Shown here one piece after another: positions 7,992 to 14,542 of a stretch of DNA of 24,078 nucleotides. The position numbers were made by a program, and so were the translations under genes. The notes beneath the pieces are model-generated. The model was not told the DNA's origin, did no database searches, and saw only the letters and a program-made list of their open reading frames with translations. The stretch comes from CAXGTL01 sp964012725 (GTDB lineage Archaea; Nanobdellota; Nanobdellia; Woesearchaeales; CAXGTL01), in NCBI GenBank assembly GCA_964012725.1, contig CAXGTL010000017.1, positions 1-24,078 on the forward strand. Direction: 5' to 3'. Position 1 is the stretch's first letter, and every line of letters begins with the position of its first letter.

Positions 7992-8930
7992 ATGACTTAT
8001 ATTGAAACAATAAAACAAGGTGATAGGAAATATTACTACTTAACTAAGAATATCAGGATTTCTTTAAATAAATGGAAAAAAATTAGAATATTTTTAGGTG
8101 ATAAAAAACCTTCTAAAAAACAATTAAGTAAATTTCTTAAAGATATAGAAAACAAAGCAAAACCTTTCATTAAAACATCACAATATTCGTTTCTTTCACA
8201 AAGTGATGCAGAAACTCTTCAAGATTTAAAAGAAAGTTATGTTGCTTGGTTAAAACATATTCCTAAAAATGTAAAAGAAAAGCTAGACAAGGATTTTGTA
8301 ATTAGATTTACATATAATAGCAATGCTATTGAAGGAAATAGATTAACTTTAAGGCAAACTGCTTTAATTTTGAAAGATAAAGTAATTCCTTCAGGTGTTA
8401 GAGCACAAGATTATAATGAAGCTATAAATGGAAAAGAATGTTTAGATTATATTAAAAATTATAAAGGTAATTTAAATATAAAATTTCTTGAAAAAATCAA
8501 TGGCATTCTGACTAAAAATACAGGTGTTGTTTATGAAGGGAGAATTAGATTTTTTGATGTGAAAATTTTTGGTTCAAATCATGTTCCACCATCTCATACT
8601 GAAGTTAAAAGGCATATGTTGAATCTATTTAAGTGGTATAGTGCAAATAAAAATAAACTACACCCTTTTGAATTAGCTGTTTTGATTCATGCAAAATTAA
8701 CATGGATACATCCTTTTGAAGATGGTAATGGTAGGACTGCTAGAACAGTTATGAATTATATTCTAATGAAAAAAGGTTTTCCTATGTTCTTTATACCATT
8801 TGAAAAAAGAGAAGAATATTATAAATCTTTAGATATTGCTGATAATAAGGATTATAAAAGATATACTGCAAAAATGTTACAATTGGTCATAGATCAAGTA
8901 AGGTTCTATGGGCACAGTAAAAAGAAATAA
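7992..8930 (+). CDS. fic: Fic-domain protein AMP-transferase (class II)
   Basis: 312 residues from the ATG at 7992. Upstream in-frame codons (to the TTG at 7971) lie between the promoter and this ATG, so 7992 is preferred and fits a leaderless mRNA. The Fic catalytic motif is complete at residues 240-251 (HPFEDGNGRTAR): His is the general base, the acidic residue binds Mg and GNGR binds phosphates. The N-terminal inhibitory helix motif (S/T)xxxE(G/N) is present as SNAIEGN (residues 110-116), which places it in class II, where the Glu blocks ATP binding until relieved. Residues 185-205 (RIRFFDVKIFGSNHVPPSH) are the flap region of Fic/DOC proteins. Fic enzymes usually transfer AMP from ATP onto Ser, Thr or Tyr of target proteins. 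The target is unknown. The N-terminal about 80 residues resemble the helical extension of Fic/DUF4172-type proteins. The gene is bracketed by matching repeats. Confidence 0.92.
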   Translation: MTYIETIKQGDRKYYYLTKNIRISLNKWKKIRIFLGDKKPSKKQLSKFLKDIENKAKPFIKTSQYSFLSQSDAETLQDLKESYVAWLKHIPKNVKEKLDKDFVIRFTYNSNAIEGNRLTLRQTALILKDKVIPSGVRAQDYNEAINGKECLDYIKNYKGNLNIKFLEKINGILTKNTGVVYEGRIRFFDVKIFGSNHVPPSHTEVKRHMLNLFKWYSANKNKLHPFELAVLIHAKLTWIHPFEDGNGRTARTVMNYILMKKGFPMFFIPFEKREEYYKSLDIADNKDYKRYTAKMLQLVIDQVRFYGHSKKK

Positions 8931-8952
8931 TTCTTTTATTTGTGCACATATA
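8907..8952. repeat. 46-nt repeat unit at the 3' end of fic (copy 2), terminator-like hairpin
   Basis: Second copy of the TATGGGCACA / TTTGTGCACATATA pair, overlapping the last codons and stop of fic. Here the arms can fold as GCACA (8912-8916) with TGTGC (8941-8945) around an inner stem AAAAGAA/TTCTTTT with loop ATAA, giving a hairpin over the stop codon that may end or stabilise the fic mRNA. It also lies just beyond the 3' end of the convergent 54-residue gene. Confidence 0.5.
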
Positions 8953-8975
8953 GTTTATTTATTAGAAAATCTTTT

Positions 8976-9140
8976 CTAAACTTGTTCTTTTATTATCTTA
9001 CTAACATTATTCTGTTCTACTTCTACTGGCATTTCCATCCTTTGTGTGCAAACTTGTTTTTCTTCCCAATGATACCAACATTTATCACCTTGAGACTTCC
9101 ACATTGCACAGTTTTCACATATTTGGTTTGTTTTTGTCAT
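8976..9140 (-). CDS. 54-residue Cys/His mini-protein, putative zinc ribbon
   Basis: A short frame on the minus strand starts MTKTNQICENCAMWKSQGDK. The Cys and His residues (C8, C11, C21, H24, C31) suggest a small zinc-binding fold: CxxC, nine residues, CxxH, then C. The tail is acidic/amphipathic (RMEMPVEVEQNNVSKIIKE). Independent support comes from the promoter: the minus strand has the AAACATTTATATA box (9167-9179) with its ACATTT 37 nt before the ATG, the same geometry as the recognised genes, which predicts a leaderless mRNA. It is convergent with fic and co-oriented with the next two minus-strand genes. No family is recognised. A DNA/RNA-binding or protein-interaction role would be a guess. 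Confidence 0.7.
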   Translation of the reverse strand: MTKTNQICENCAMWKSQGDKCWYHWEEKQVCTQRMEMPVEVEQNNVSKIIKEQV

Positions 9141-9166
9141 ATTAGTTGTAATTAAGGATAAGGTTG

Positions 9167-9179
9167 TATATAAATGTTT
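9167..9179 (-). promoter_or_regulatory. TATA-box promoter of the 54-residue gene
   Basis: Minus-strand AAACATTTATATA, an exact match to the window's promoter consensus, 27 nt from its 3' edge to the ATG at 9140. Confidence 0.65.
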
Positions 9180-9184
9180 ACTTA

Positions 9185-9517
9185 TTAATGCAAATTCGGA
9201 TTTGATTCAAATTTCTTATGTTTTCTATATCCAATAAGTTTTAACAAATGACACCTTGCAGAATATATATCTTCTAAAGATCCTAGATAATCTTCTCTAT
9301 TGTGTGTTAATATTTCATTTCCAGTAGCAGTTCTTACATTATCAACTTTGATATCGTCTTCTTTACTTTTTTCATATAATTCATCTTTAAGTGCCATTAT
9401 CTTAGATTCAATGTCATCTCCACATTCTCTTCTTTCATATAATTCTTTTAGAACATCTTCTCTATCAATCTTTGTATTCTCTTTTTCATCTTGTGTTAAT
9501 CCATGAATAATTTTCAT
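9185..9517 (-). CDS. Hypothetical 110-residue charged protein
   Basis: 110 residues, strongly charged and probably helical (for example DREDVLKELYERRECGDDIE), with a C-terminal YSARCHLLKLIGYRKHKKF basic region. No signal peptide, membrane segment or known motif is seen. A minus-strand TATA element (ATATTTATATAT, 9541-9552) lies 35 nt before the ATG, supporting a real, leaderless gene. The stop is 6 nt upstream of the promoter of the following minus-strand gene, so the two are separately transcribed. The function is unknown. Confidence 0.7.
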   Translation of the reverse strand: MKIIHGLTQDEKENTKIDREDVLKELYERRECGDDIESKIMALKDELYEKSKEDDIKVDNVRTATGNEILTHNREDYLGSLEDIYSARCHLLKLIGYRKHKKFESNPNLH

Positions 9518-9540
9518 ATTATTAAAAATTATATTATTAA

Positions 9541-9552
9541 ATATATAAATAT
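9541..9552 (-). promoter_or_regulatory. TATA-box promoter of the 110-residue gene
   Basis: Minus-strand ATATTTATATAT starts 35 nt before the ATG at 9517, matching the spacing of other promoters in the window. Confidence 0.5.
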
Positions 9553-9571
9553 TTATGTTTTGAAGGATACT

Positions 9572-9982
9572 TTACTTATGATAAGGTTCTCCTTTCATTA
9601 TTGTAAATGCTCTGTACAATTGTTCAATCAAAACAAGTATAGCAATGTCATGCTGAAGTGTCATCTCAGACAAAGCTAACTTTAAGTCAGCACTGGATTT
9701 AATATCTTCAGATAAACCATCACCTGGGCCAATTATAAAACAAATATTCTTTTGTTCCATATTAATTTTGTTTAACAAAGCAGAGAATATAGTTGAGTCA
9801 CATGTTTTTCCAAACTCATCAAGCACAACTTTATAACAATTGTCTGAATATTTGATTGCAGTTTCTTCAGTTTTGCATTCAATGATCTCAACCTTGTCAT
9901 ACTTTGTTATTCTTTTAGCATATTCATTAACAAGTCCAATGTATTTCTTGTCAATTTTACCTATTGTTAAGATTTTGAGCAT
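9572..9982 (-). CDS. rlmH: RlmH-type 23S rRNA pseudouridine(1915)-N3 methyltransferase (SPOUT)
   Basis: 136 residues from the ATG at 9982. The frame is open further upstream to 10039, but homology to RlmH begins at MLKILTIGKI and the promoter lies upstream of 9982. The SPOUT trefoil-knot signatures are present: IIGPGDGL (residues 83-90), LALSEMTLQHDIAILVLIEQLYRAFTI and the C-terminal GEPYHK, close to the family LSxMTxxHxxARxxLxEQxYRAxxIxxGxPYH pattern. RlmH methylates N3 of pseudouridine 1915 in helix 69 of 23S rRNA. Helix 69 is intact in the 23S gene here (around 19900-19930). The family is best known from bacteria but occurs in some archaea. A TATA box (10005-10015 minus) lies 33 nt before the start. 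Confidence 0.92.
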   Translation of the reverse strand: MLKILTIGKIDKKYIGLVNEYAKRITKYDKVEIIECKTEETAIKYSDNCYKVVLDEFGKTCDSTIFSALLNKINMEQKNICFIIGPGDGLSEDIKSSADLKLALSEMTLQHDIAILVLIEQLYRAFTIMKGEPYHK

Positions 9983-10004
9983 AGTTAAGAGGGATTTAAT
10001 GTTG

Positions 10005-10015
10005 TTTATAAAGGT
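10005..10015 (-). promoter_or_regulatory. TATA-box promoter of rlmH
   Basis: Minus-strand ACCTTTATAAA, starting 33 nt before the rlmH ATG. Most of it lies in the first copy of a 23-bp direct repeat. Confidence 0.6.
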
Positions 10016-10028
10016 TAGTTTTTTATAT
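10006..10028. repeat. 23-bp direct repeat, copy 1 (rlmH side)
   Basis: The 23 bases (TTATAAAGG ... TTTTTTATAT) are repeated exactly at 10170-10192. The repeat contains a minus-strand TATA element (CCTTTATAA) and a plus-strand one (TTTTTTATAT), so it looks like a bidirectional promoter. Copy 1 serves rlmH. Confidence 0.75.
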
Positions 10029-10052
10029 CTCAACTGCAATTTTCTTAGGACT

Positions 10053-10150
10053 TCTAATATACCTTTTTACCAAATGCAACTTTTTCAGGAACAGTATGTT
10101 GTTACCATTCAGGTTCTGGCAATGCACATGCAGCAATTATTGCTATAGAT
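10053..10150 (+). pseudogene. Decayed fragment of a TctA-like (DUF112) membrane protein gene
   Basis: The stretch 10076-10143 aligns without gaps to 23551-23618 in the intact TctA-like gene at the end of this window. It starts with GCAACTTTTTCAGG against GCTACTTTTTCAGG and ends with 21 identical bases (10123-10143 and 23598-23618). In the shared frame it reads ATFSGTVCCYHSGSG, then NAHAAIIA, against ATFSGILTGFLPGLG, then GAHAAIIA (14 of 23 residues identical). Upstream the frame is lost: an RTSN-like remnant lies in another frame and a stop precedes the match. Downstream the similarity ends within a few codons. No start, promoter or full domain remains. It sits between two 23-bp direct repeats. 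I infer a relic of a paralogous transporter gene or a partial copy. Confidence 0.7.
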
Positions 10151-10169
10151 TATTTTGTTGTTTTTTATA

Positions 10170-10192
10170 TTATAAAGGTTAGTTTTTTATAT
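10170..10192. repeat. 23-bp direct repeat, copy 2 (ABCE1 side)
   Basis: Exact copy of 10006-10028. The plus-strand TTTTTTATAT part lies 23-32 nt before the ABCE1 start, the right place for its TATA box. Confidence 0.75.
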
Positions 10193-10193
10193 A
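10181..10193 (+). promoter_or_regulatory. TATA-box promoter of abce1
   Basis: AGTTTTTTATATA begins 34 nt before the ATG at 10215, the same spacing as the other leaderless genes. Confidence 0.55.
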
Positions 10194-10214
10194 CATACTT
10201 TATAATTATATATT

Positions 10215-11966
10215 ATGACTCGTATAGCAGTGGTACAAAAAGGAAAGTGTAACCCAACAAAGTGCTCAGAACTTTGCTTAAAGAAGTGTCCTGTAAACAG
10301 AATGGGTGAAAAATGTATAATTAATGTAGATAATAAAGCACAAATTGATGAAGAACTTTGCAATGGATGCGGAATATGTCAAAATATATGTCCATTTGAA
10401 GCAGTGCATATCATTAATCTTCCGCAAGCACTTGACAAAGCACCAATACATCAGTTTGGTAAAAATGGATTCAGACTTTTTAAATTACCAATACCAATAT
10501 TTGGCAAAGTTGTAGGGATTGTAGGTAGGAATGGAATAGGTAAAACAACTGCTGTAAAGATTCTTGCTGGTTTATTAAAACCAAACTTTGGAAATCTGAA
10601 AACAGAAAGCACATACAAAGACTTAATCAATTACTTCAAAGGAACAGAAGCTCAGTCTTATTTTGAAAAAGTACATAAAAAAGAAATAACAATAAGTTAC
10701 AAACCACAACAAGTTGATATGATACCAAAGTCATACAATGGAAAAGTAAAAGATCTTCTCAAAAAAGTTGATGAAACAGGGAAACTAAATGAAATCATAG
10801 AAAAACTTGACCTAAAAAATGTTTTAGACAATGATATTAAAAAAATAAGTGGTGGAGAATTGCAAAGAGTAGCAATTGCAGCAACTGTTTTAAAAAAAGC
10901 AAACCTCTATTTTTTTGATGAACCAACATCTTACTTAGACATAAAACAAAGAATAAAGGTTAGTAAATTCATTAGATCATTAGCAGACGAAAACACAGCT
11001 GTCATGGTTGTTGAGCACGATTTAATAATCTTAGATTACTTAACTGACTTAGTACATATGATGTATGGTAAAGAAACTTGTTATGGTATTTGTTCAATGC
11101 CAAAATCTACAAGAGCAGGTATCAATGTTTACTTATCAGGGTTTTTAAAAGAAGAAAACATTAGATTCAGAGATAAAGAAATAAAGTTTACAAAACATGC
11201 TACTGATAAAGTCCAAGGAAATCTTGTTTTAACAGAGTGGAAAAATATAAAAAAGAAATTAGGAAACTTTAATCTCCAAGCAGACTCTGGAATAATTAAC
11301 AGGCAAGAAGTTGTTGGCATTTTGGGAGAAAATGGAATAGGTAAAACAACTTTTGCAAAAATCTTAGCAGGTGTTACTGAGGCTGATCAAGGACAAATTA
11401 ATAAAAGTGTAAAAGTTTCATACAAACCACAATATTTGGAAACAAAATCTGATGAATTGGTAATTAACTTTTTACAAAAAGCATTTGATAATTATAAAAT
11501 GCAATTAATAAGGCCTTTAAACATTAAACAATTGCAATATAAAAAATTGCATGAGTTAAGTGGTGGAGAATTACAGAGAGTAAGTGTTGCACATTGTTTG
11601 TCACAAGAAGCTGATCTTTATTTATTAGATGAACCATCTGCATACCTTGATGTAGAACAAAGATTAATAATTTCAAAATTAATACAAGACTTTATGGAAC
11701 ACAAAGGAACAACTGCTTTAATAGTAGATCATGATTTATTATTCATTGACTATCTATCACACAGGTTAATTGTTTTTGATGGAAAACCTGCAGTACACGG
11801 TGTAATACATGGACCATTTTCAATGCAAGAAGGTATGAATAAATTCTTAAAAGATCTTAACTTAACATTTAGAAGAGATCCTGAGTCTGGAAGACCAAGG
11901 GCAAACAAACCTGAGTCAATCAAAGACAGGGAACAGAAAGCTGATGAAAAGTATTATTATGGTTGA
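10215..11966 (+). CDS. abce1: ABCE1/RLI ribosome-recycling ATPase
   Basis: 583 residues, normal for the family. The N-terminal iron-sulfur domain carries two cysteine clusters (C12, C17, C21, C25 and C49-NGCGIC-QNIC-P60), expected to hold two 4Fe-4S clusters. NBD1 has Walker A GRNGIGKTT (104-112), signature ISGGELQRV (211-219) and Walker B LYFFDEPTSYLD (231-242). NBD2 has Walker A GENGIGKTT (371-379), signature LSGGELQRV (about 450-458) and Walker B LYLLDEPSAYLD (about 470-481). Both H-loops (VEHD, VDHD) are present. Twin NBDs with a ferredoxin-like domain and no membrane segments define ABCE1, which splits ribosomes after termination together with aRF1 or Pelota. It is universal in archaea and eukaryotes. 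The 3' end overlaps the convergent downstream gene by 10 nt. Confidence 0.97.
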   Translation: MTRIAVVQKGKCNPTKCSELCLKKCPVNRMGEKCIINVDNKAQIDEELCNGCGICQNICPFEAVHIINLPQALDKAPIHQFGKNGFRLFKLPIPIFGKVVGIVGRNGIGKTTAVKILAGLLKPNFGNLKTESTYKDLINYFKGTEAQSYFEKVHKKEITISYKPQQVDMIPKSYNGKVKDLLKKVDETGKLNEIIEKLDLKNVLDNDIKKISGGELQRVAIAATVLKKANLYFFDEPTSYLDIKQRIKVSKFIRSLADENTAVMVVEHDLIILDYLTDLVHMMYGKETCYGICSMPKSTRAGINVYLSGFLKEENIRFRDKEIKFTKHATDKVQGNLVLTEWKNIKKKLGNFNLQADSGIINRQEVVGILGENGIGKTTFAKILAGVTEADQGQINKSVKVSYKPQYLETKSDELVINFLQKAFDNYKMQLIRPLNIKQLQYKKLHELSGGELQRVSVAHCLSQEADLYLLDEPSAYLDVEQRLIISKLIQDFMEHKGTTALIVDHDLLFIDYLSHRLIVFDGKPAVHGVIHGPFSMQEGMNKFLKDLNLTFRRDPESGRPRANKPESIKDREQKADEKYYYG

Positions 11967-13078
11967 AACTCTTCATATGGTTGAAAATTATCAACTAATG
12001 TATCAATATCATGTTTTTTTTTAAAATCTCTTAATATTACAGAACCATCAATTAAAAGTGATACATCTTTTTCAAAGTCAGTTATTCTATCATATAAATT
12101 AGGAAAATCTTTGAATATCTCTGTATAGAAATCAGAATCTTCATCTAAATAATCTAATCTTGCTTCTTTAAAATTCAAACCTTGGCTTGTTTTTGATTTG
12201 GAAGTATAAGCAAAGTAATCAACAAATCCGTCCATGTTAGAATCATACATATAAATTATTAATCCTGTAAATTTATTTTTGTAGAACACACTTAAAGACA
12301 ATACTTCTTTAACAACTCCTGCTGTTTGAACAATTTCATAACAACATTTTTCTATAATCTTTCCATATTTACTTGTTGGACATAATTTAAACCCTACTTT
12401 TGATAATAAATCATTTTGTTGTAATTGGTTTTCTAATTTGTTTTCTAATTTAATTGGACCTTTTTTCTTAGGCAACACTTTTTCTTTTTTTTGTAATTCT
12501 GGAACTTTTTTTAATTCCTGAGATATTTTTAATCCTTGAACTAATTCTGTAATGATTTGGTTTTCATTAAAATCTTCATCAATTTCACCTTCACTTACTC
12601 CTGTTATAACATTGTTATGCATTTTCATATGTGCAGGAATATCTAGTTCCATATTTGTTACATATCTTTGGTCATCTTCAAGACCAGGGTAACTTAATGG
12701 GAGATCTATTTGTGTTTGTTGTATTCTTTTAAGAATGTCATAAAGTTTTTCTGTATGTCTATTAAATATTGTTGTTGTATTTATTTCATTATTAGGTTTG
12801 TTATGTGGTGTATTATTTATGTTAGTAATTATACTTACAATTGATCCTGTATATGGTACAATCCTTCCTTTGTTTTGATTTTCTGTTGAAACTTTGTCTG
12901 TGATTATTCCTGCAACTGCTCCTCTTGTAATAGTTCTTTTATCACCAATATTTTGACAGTTTGCCATCAAAGTACTTGTTGCTGTTATAAGTGTAAAAAA
13001 GGTTAGAATTTTAAGAATACTTGTTTTAGGGTTAACATCTAAATATTTATTTCTTATTTTATATTTGCTACCTTGCAT
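11957..13078 (-). CDS. Putative secreted or membrane-attached hypothetical protein
   Basis: 373 residues. Residues 1-42 look like an export signal: a basic, long n-region (MQGSKYKIRNKYLDVNPKTS), a hydrophobic core (ILKILTFFTLITATSTLMA), then NCQNIG. The Cys after MAN might be a lipid-attachment-like site, but the preceding residues do not fit the lipobox well. The centre is low-complexity and charged (KKVPELQKKEKVLPKKKGPIK). The C-terminal half has a YDSNMDGFVDYFAY segment resembling an EF-hand-like DxNxDGxxD calcium loop, followed by an acidic stretch. The promoter is ATCTTTATAAA (13101-13111 minus), 33 nt upstream. The function is unknown. The 3' end overlaps abce1. Confidence 0.75.
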   Translation of the reverse strand: MQGSKYKIRNKYLDVNPKTSILKILTFFTLITATSTLMANCQNIGDKRTITRGAVAGIITDKVSTENQNKGRIVPYTGSIVSIITNINNTPHNKPNNEINTTTIFNRHTEKLYDILKRIQQTQIDLPLSYPGLEDDQRYVTNMELDIPAHMKMHNNVITGVSEGEIDEDFNENQIITELVQGLKISQELKKVPELQKKEKVLPKKKGPIKLENKLENQLQQNDLLSKVGFKLCPTSKYGKIIEKCCYEIVQTAGVVKEVLSLSVFYKNKFTGLIIYMYDSNMDGFVDYFAYTSKSKTSQGLNFKEARLDYLDEDSDFYTEIFKDFPNLYDRITDFEKDVSLLIDGSVILRDFKKKHDIDTLVDNFQPYEEFQP

Positions 13079-13100
13079 TTAATTATTTGTTATATTCAGT

Positions 13101-13111
13101 TTTATAAAGAT
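13101..13111 (-). promoter_or_regulatory. TATA-box promoter of the 373-residue protein gene
   Basis: Minus-strand ATCTTTATAAA begins 33 nt before the ATG at 13078. Confidence 0.6.
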
Positions 13112-13143
13112 TATTATACTGTGGTATATTCTTTTTTTTAATT

Positions 13144-13160
13144 AAAAACATTTATATATA
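13144..13160 (+). promoter_or_regulatory. TATA-box promoter of the 129-residue protein gene
   Basis: AAAAACATTTATATATA; its ACATTT begins 32 nt before the ATG at 13181. One of the clearest consensus copies in the window, divergent from the preceding promoter. Confidence 0.65.
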
Positions 13161-13180
13161 AGTATTCCTCAAAAGTATAT

Positions 13181-13570
13181 ATGGTAGATGAAGTTCAAAG
13201 TGTAACATTTGAAGAATTATTAACTGAAGCCAAAAATATTTTTTCTGTAACTCATGGTATGATTATAAAGTTTTTCCAAAATTCTGGTGAAATCCCTAGT
13301 ATTTATACTAATATTCGAAGTAATTTTGCATTATTAGATGCATCACCATCTAAAGATGATTTAATAAAAATAATTGGAGATTTAAGTTCTCAAATTGGAA
13401 CCTTTAAAAGTAAAAATTTCTTTTCTGTTGGGCCACATTCTGGAACAATAAGAAATAATCTTTCAAAACTTTCTGGTTTGTTAAGAATGATGAAAGAGCA
13501 TGATGCAATACAACCAAAAAAAATAGCTATAGGAAAAGTTACTGGTTTTTTTTCTAAATTATTTGGTTAA
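13181..13570 (+). CDS. Hypothetical 129-residue helical protein
   Basis: 129 residues starting MVDEVQSVTFEELLTEAKNI. It is mostly amphipathic helix with no signal peptide. The C-terminal segment (KIAIGKVTGFFSKLFG) is short, hydrophobic and basic and could bind a membrane or a partner. No family is recognised. A strong promoter 32 nt upstream and a single uninterrupted frame support it as real. It is convergent with trmI, 20 nt from its stop. Confidence 0.7.
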   Translation: MVDEVQSVTFEELLTEAKNIFSVTHGMIIKFFQNSGEIPSIYTNIRSNFALLDASPSKDDLIKIIGDLSSQIGTFKSKNFFSVGPHSGTIRNNLSKLSGLLRMMKEHDAIQPKKIAIGKVTGFFSKLFG

Positions 13571-13590
13571 CATTATTTATATAATTTAGT

Positions 13591-14361
13591 TTATAATCTT
13601 CTTACAAAACTAAGAAATCCAGAATGTCCCATCATCTTTGACTTTGGTCTAACTTTTCTTTTTTCAAATTCCCATTCACGTTGGATAAGTTCAATAGTTT
13701 TCATATGAAACAATTCATCGTGTTTGTTAATTTCAGAAATAAAGTCCATAACAGAAGGAACACTTGGAGAATAATTAATAATAAACCCTCCATGTTTAAG
13801 TGCTGTAATGCAATTTTTGACAGCTAACCATGGTTCGGGAAGATCAAGTGTTACAACATCTACATTTGTTTCATCAATTTTTATATAAATACTTTTGTTC
13901 TTTATTGTAATGTTTTTTATTCCTAAAGTTTTTGCATTTTCTTTTACAATATCACAATGTTCTTTTTTAATATCATAAGTTGTAATTTTTTTAACAATAT
14001 TTGCCAACATTAAACACAAACCACCACTACCACTACCTGAGTCAACAACAACACTATTTTTGCCCAAACCTGTCTCTGTTATTATGAATCCAATATCTTT
14101 TCTAGGAATTATTTGTGGTAAACGTTTAATATGTTTGTAATCATCAACAAATTGTGAAGGAAAAATGAAAAATTCTTTATCAGTATTAGATTTTGCTTTT
14201 CCGATTTTATTCAAATCTGACTTTTTAATAATGCCATATTGGGTACTAAAATCTTTATCAGTATCTCTAACATAATATTCTTTTTTTTTTGATATAGATA
14301 CTTCTTTACCTAATTCTTCAATGTACTGCTTTTTTGGTTTTTTTATGATAATTTTAGCCAT
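13591..14361 (-). CDS. trmI: tRNA (adenine-N1)-methyltransferase, TrmI family
   Basis: 256 residues from the ATG at 14361. A TTG at 14370 is in frame but not needed. SAM motif I is VVDSGSGSGGLCLML, followed by ITTYDIKKEHCDIVKENAK (strand 2 acidic residue), VDVVTLDLPEPWLAV (motif IV, D-P-W typical of TrmI) and the C-terminal RPKSKMMGHSGFL, a hallmark of the family. The substrate-positioning IIPRKDIGFIITETGLG segment precedes motif I. TrmI makes m1A at position 58 in the tRNA T-loop, and archaeal forms often also modify position 57. The tRNA-Ala in this window has A57 and A58 next to a T-loop intron, so modification would probably follow splicing (inference). Confidence 0.93.
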   Translation of the reverse strand: MAKIIIKKPKKQYIEELGKEVSISKKKEYYVRDTDKDFSTQYGIIKKSDLNKIGKAKSNTDKEFFIFPSQFVDDYKHIKRLPQIIPRKDIGFIITETGLGKNSVVVDSGSGSGGLCLMLANIVKKITTYDIKKEHCDIVKENAKTLGIKNITIKNKSIYIKIDETNVDVVTLDLPEPWLAVKNCITALKHGGFIINYSPSVPSVMDFISEINKHDELFHMKTIELIQREWEFEKRKVRPKSKMMGHSGFLSFVRRL

Positions 14362-14370
14362 TTTTAACAA

Positions 14371-14542
14371 TTTTTAACATATTATTCGAAAATCTTTATA
14401 TATTACTGGAATATAGATGAGTATTTAAATATATCATTTTTTTATATATAAATTTTAGTGAATTTAATCTCTTTCACTACTTGTTAATAGAATCCCAAAA
14501 ACACAAACTATTTATATAATTAATCATATAGGATGTATAATA
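14371..14542. other. Divergent intergenic region trmI/cca
   Basis: 172 nt of AT-rich DNA between divergent genes. It holds several TATA-like strings (around 14391-14406, 14420-14435 and 14446-14453) and one small hairpin, AGTGAA/TTCACT (14457-14478). Only the box at 14508-14518 is at the usual distance from a start codon. No small ORF with convincing features was seen. Confidence 0.5.
14508..14518 (+). promoter_or_regulatory. TATA-box promoter of the CCA-adding enzyme gene
   Basis: ACTATTTATAT begins 35 nt before the ATG at 14543, predicting a leaderless mRNA. Confidence 0.6.

Noticed and set aside
8940..9155. Plus-strand open frame of 71 codons
   Set aside because: It is the shadow of the minus-strand Cys/His mini-protein gene, starts with TTG in a repeat, and has low-complexity Phe/Leu content.
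9983..10039. Extended N-terminus of RlmH up to 10039
   Set aside because: The extra 19 residues have no similarity to the family, and the TATA box at 10005-10015 lies inside this extension.
9840..10148. Plus-strand open frame of 102 codons overlapping rlmH
   Set aside because: Mostly antisense to rlmH. Its end runs through the TctA-like remnant in a different frame from the one that aligns to the intact gene.
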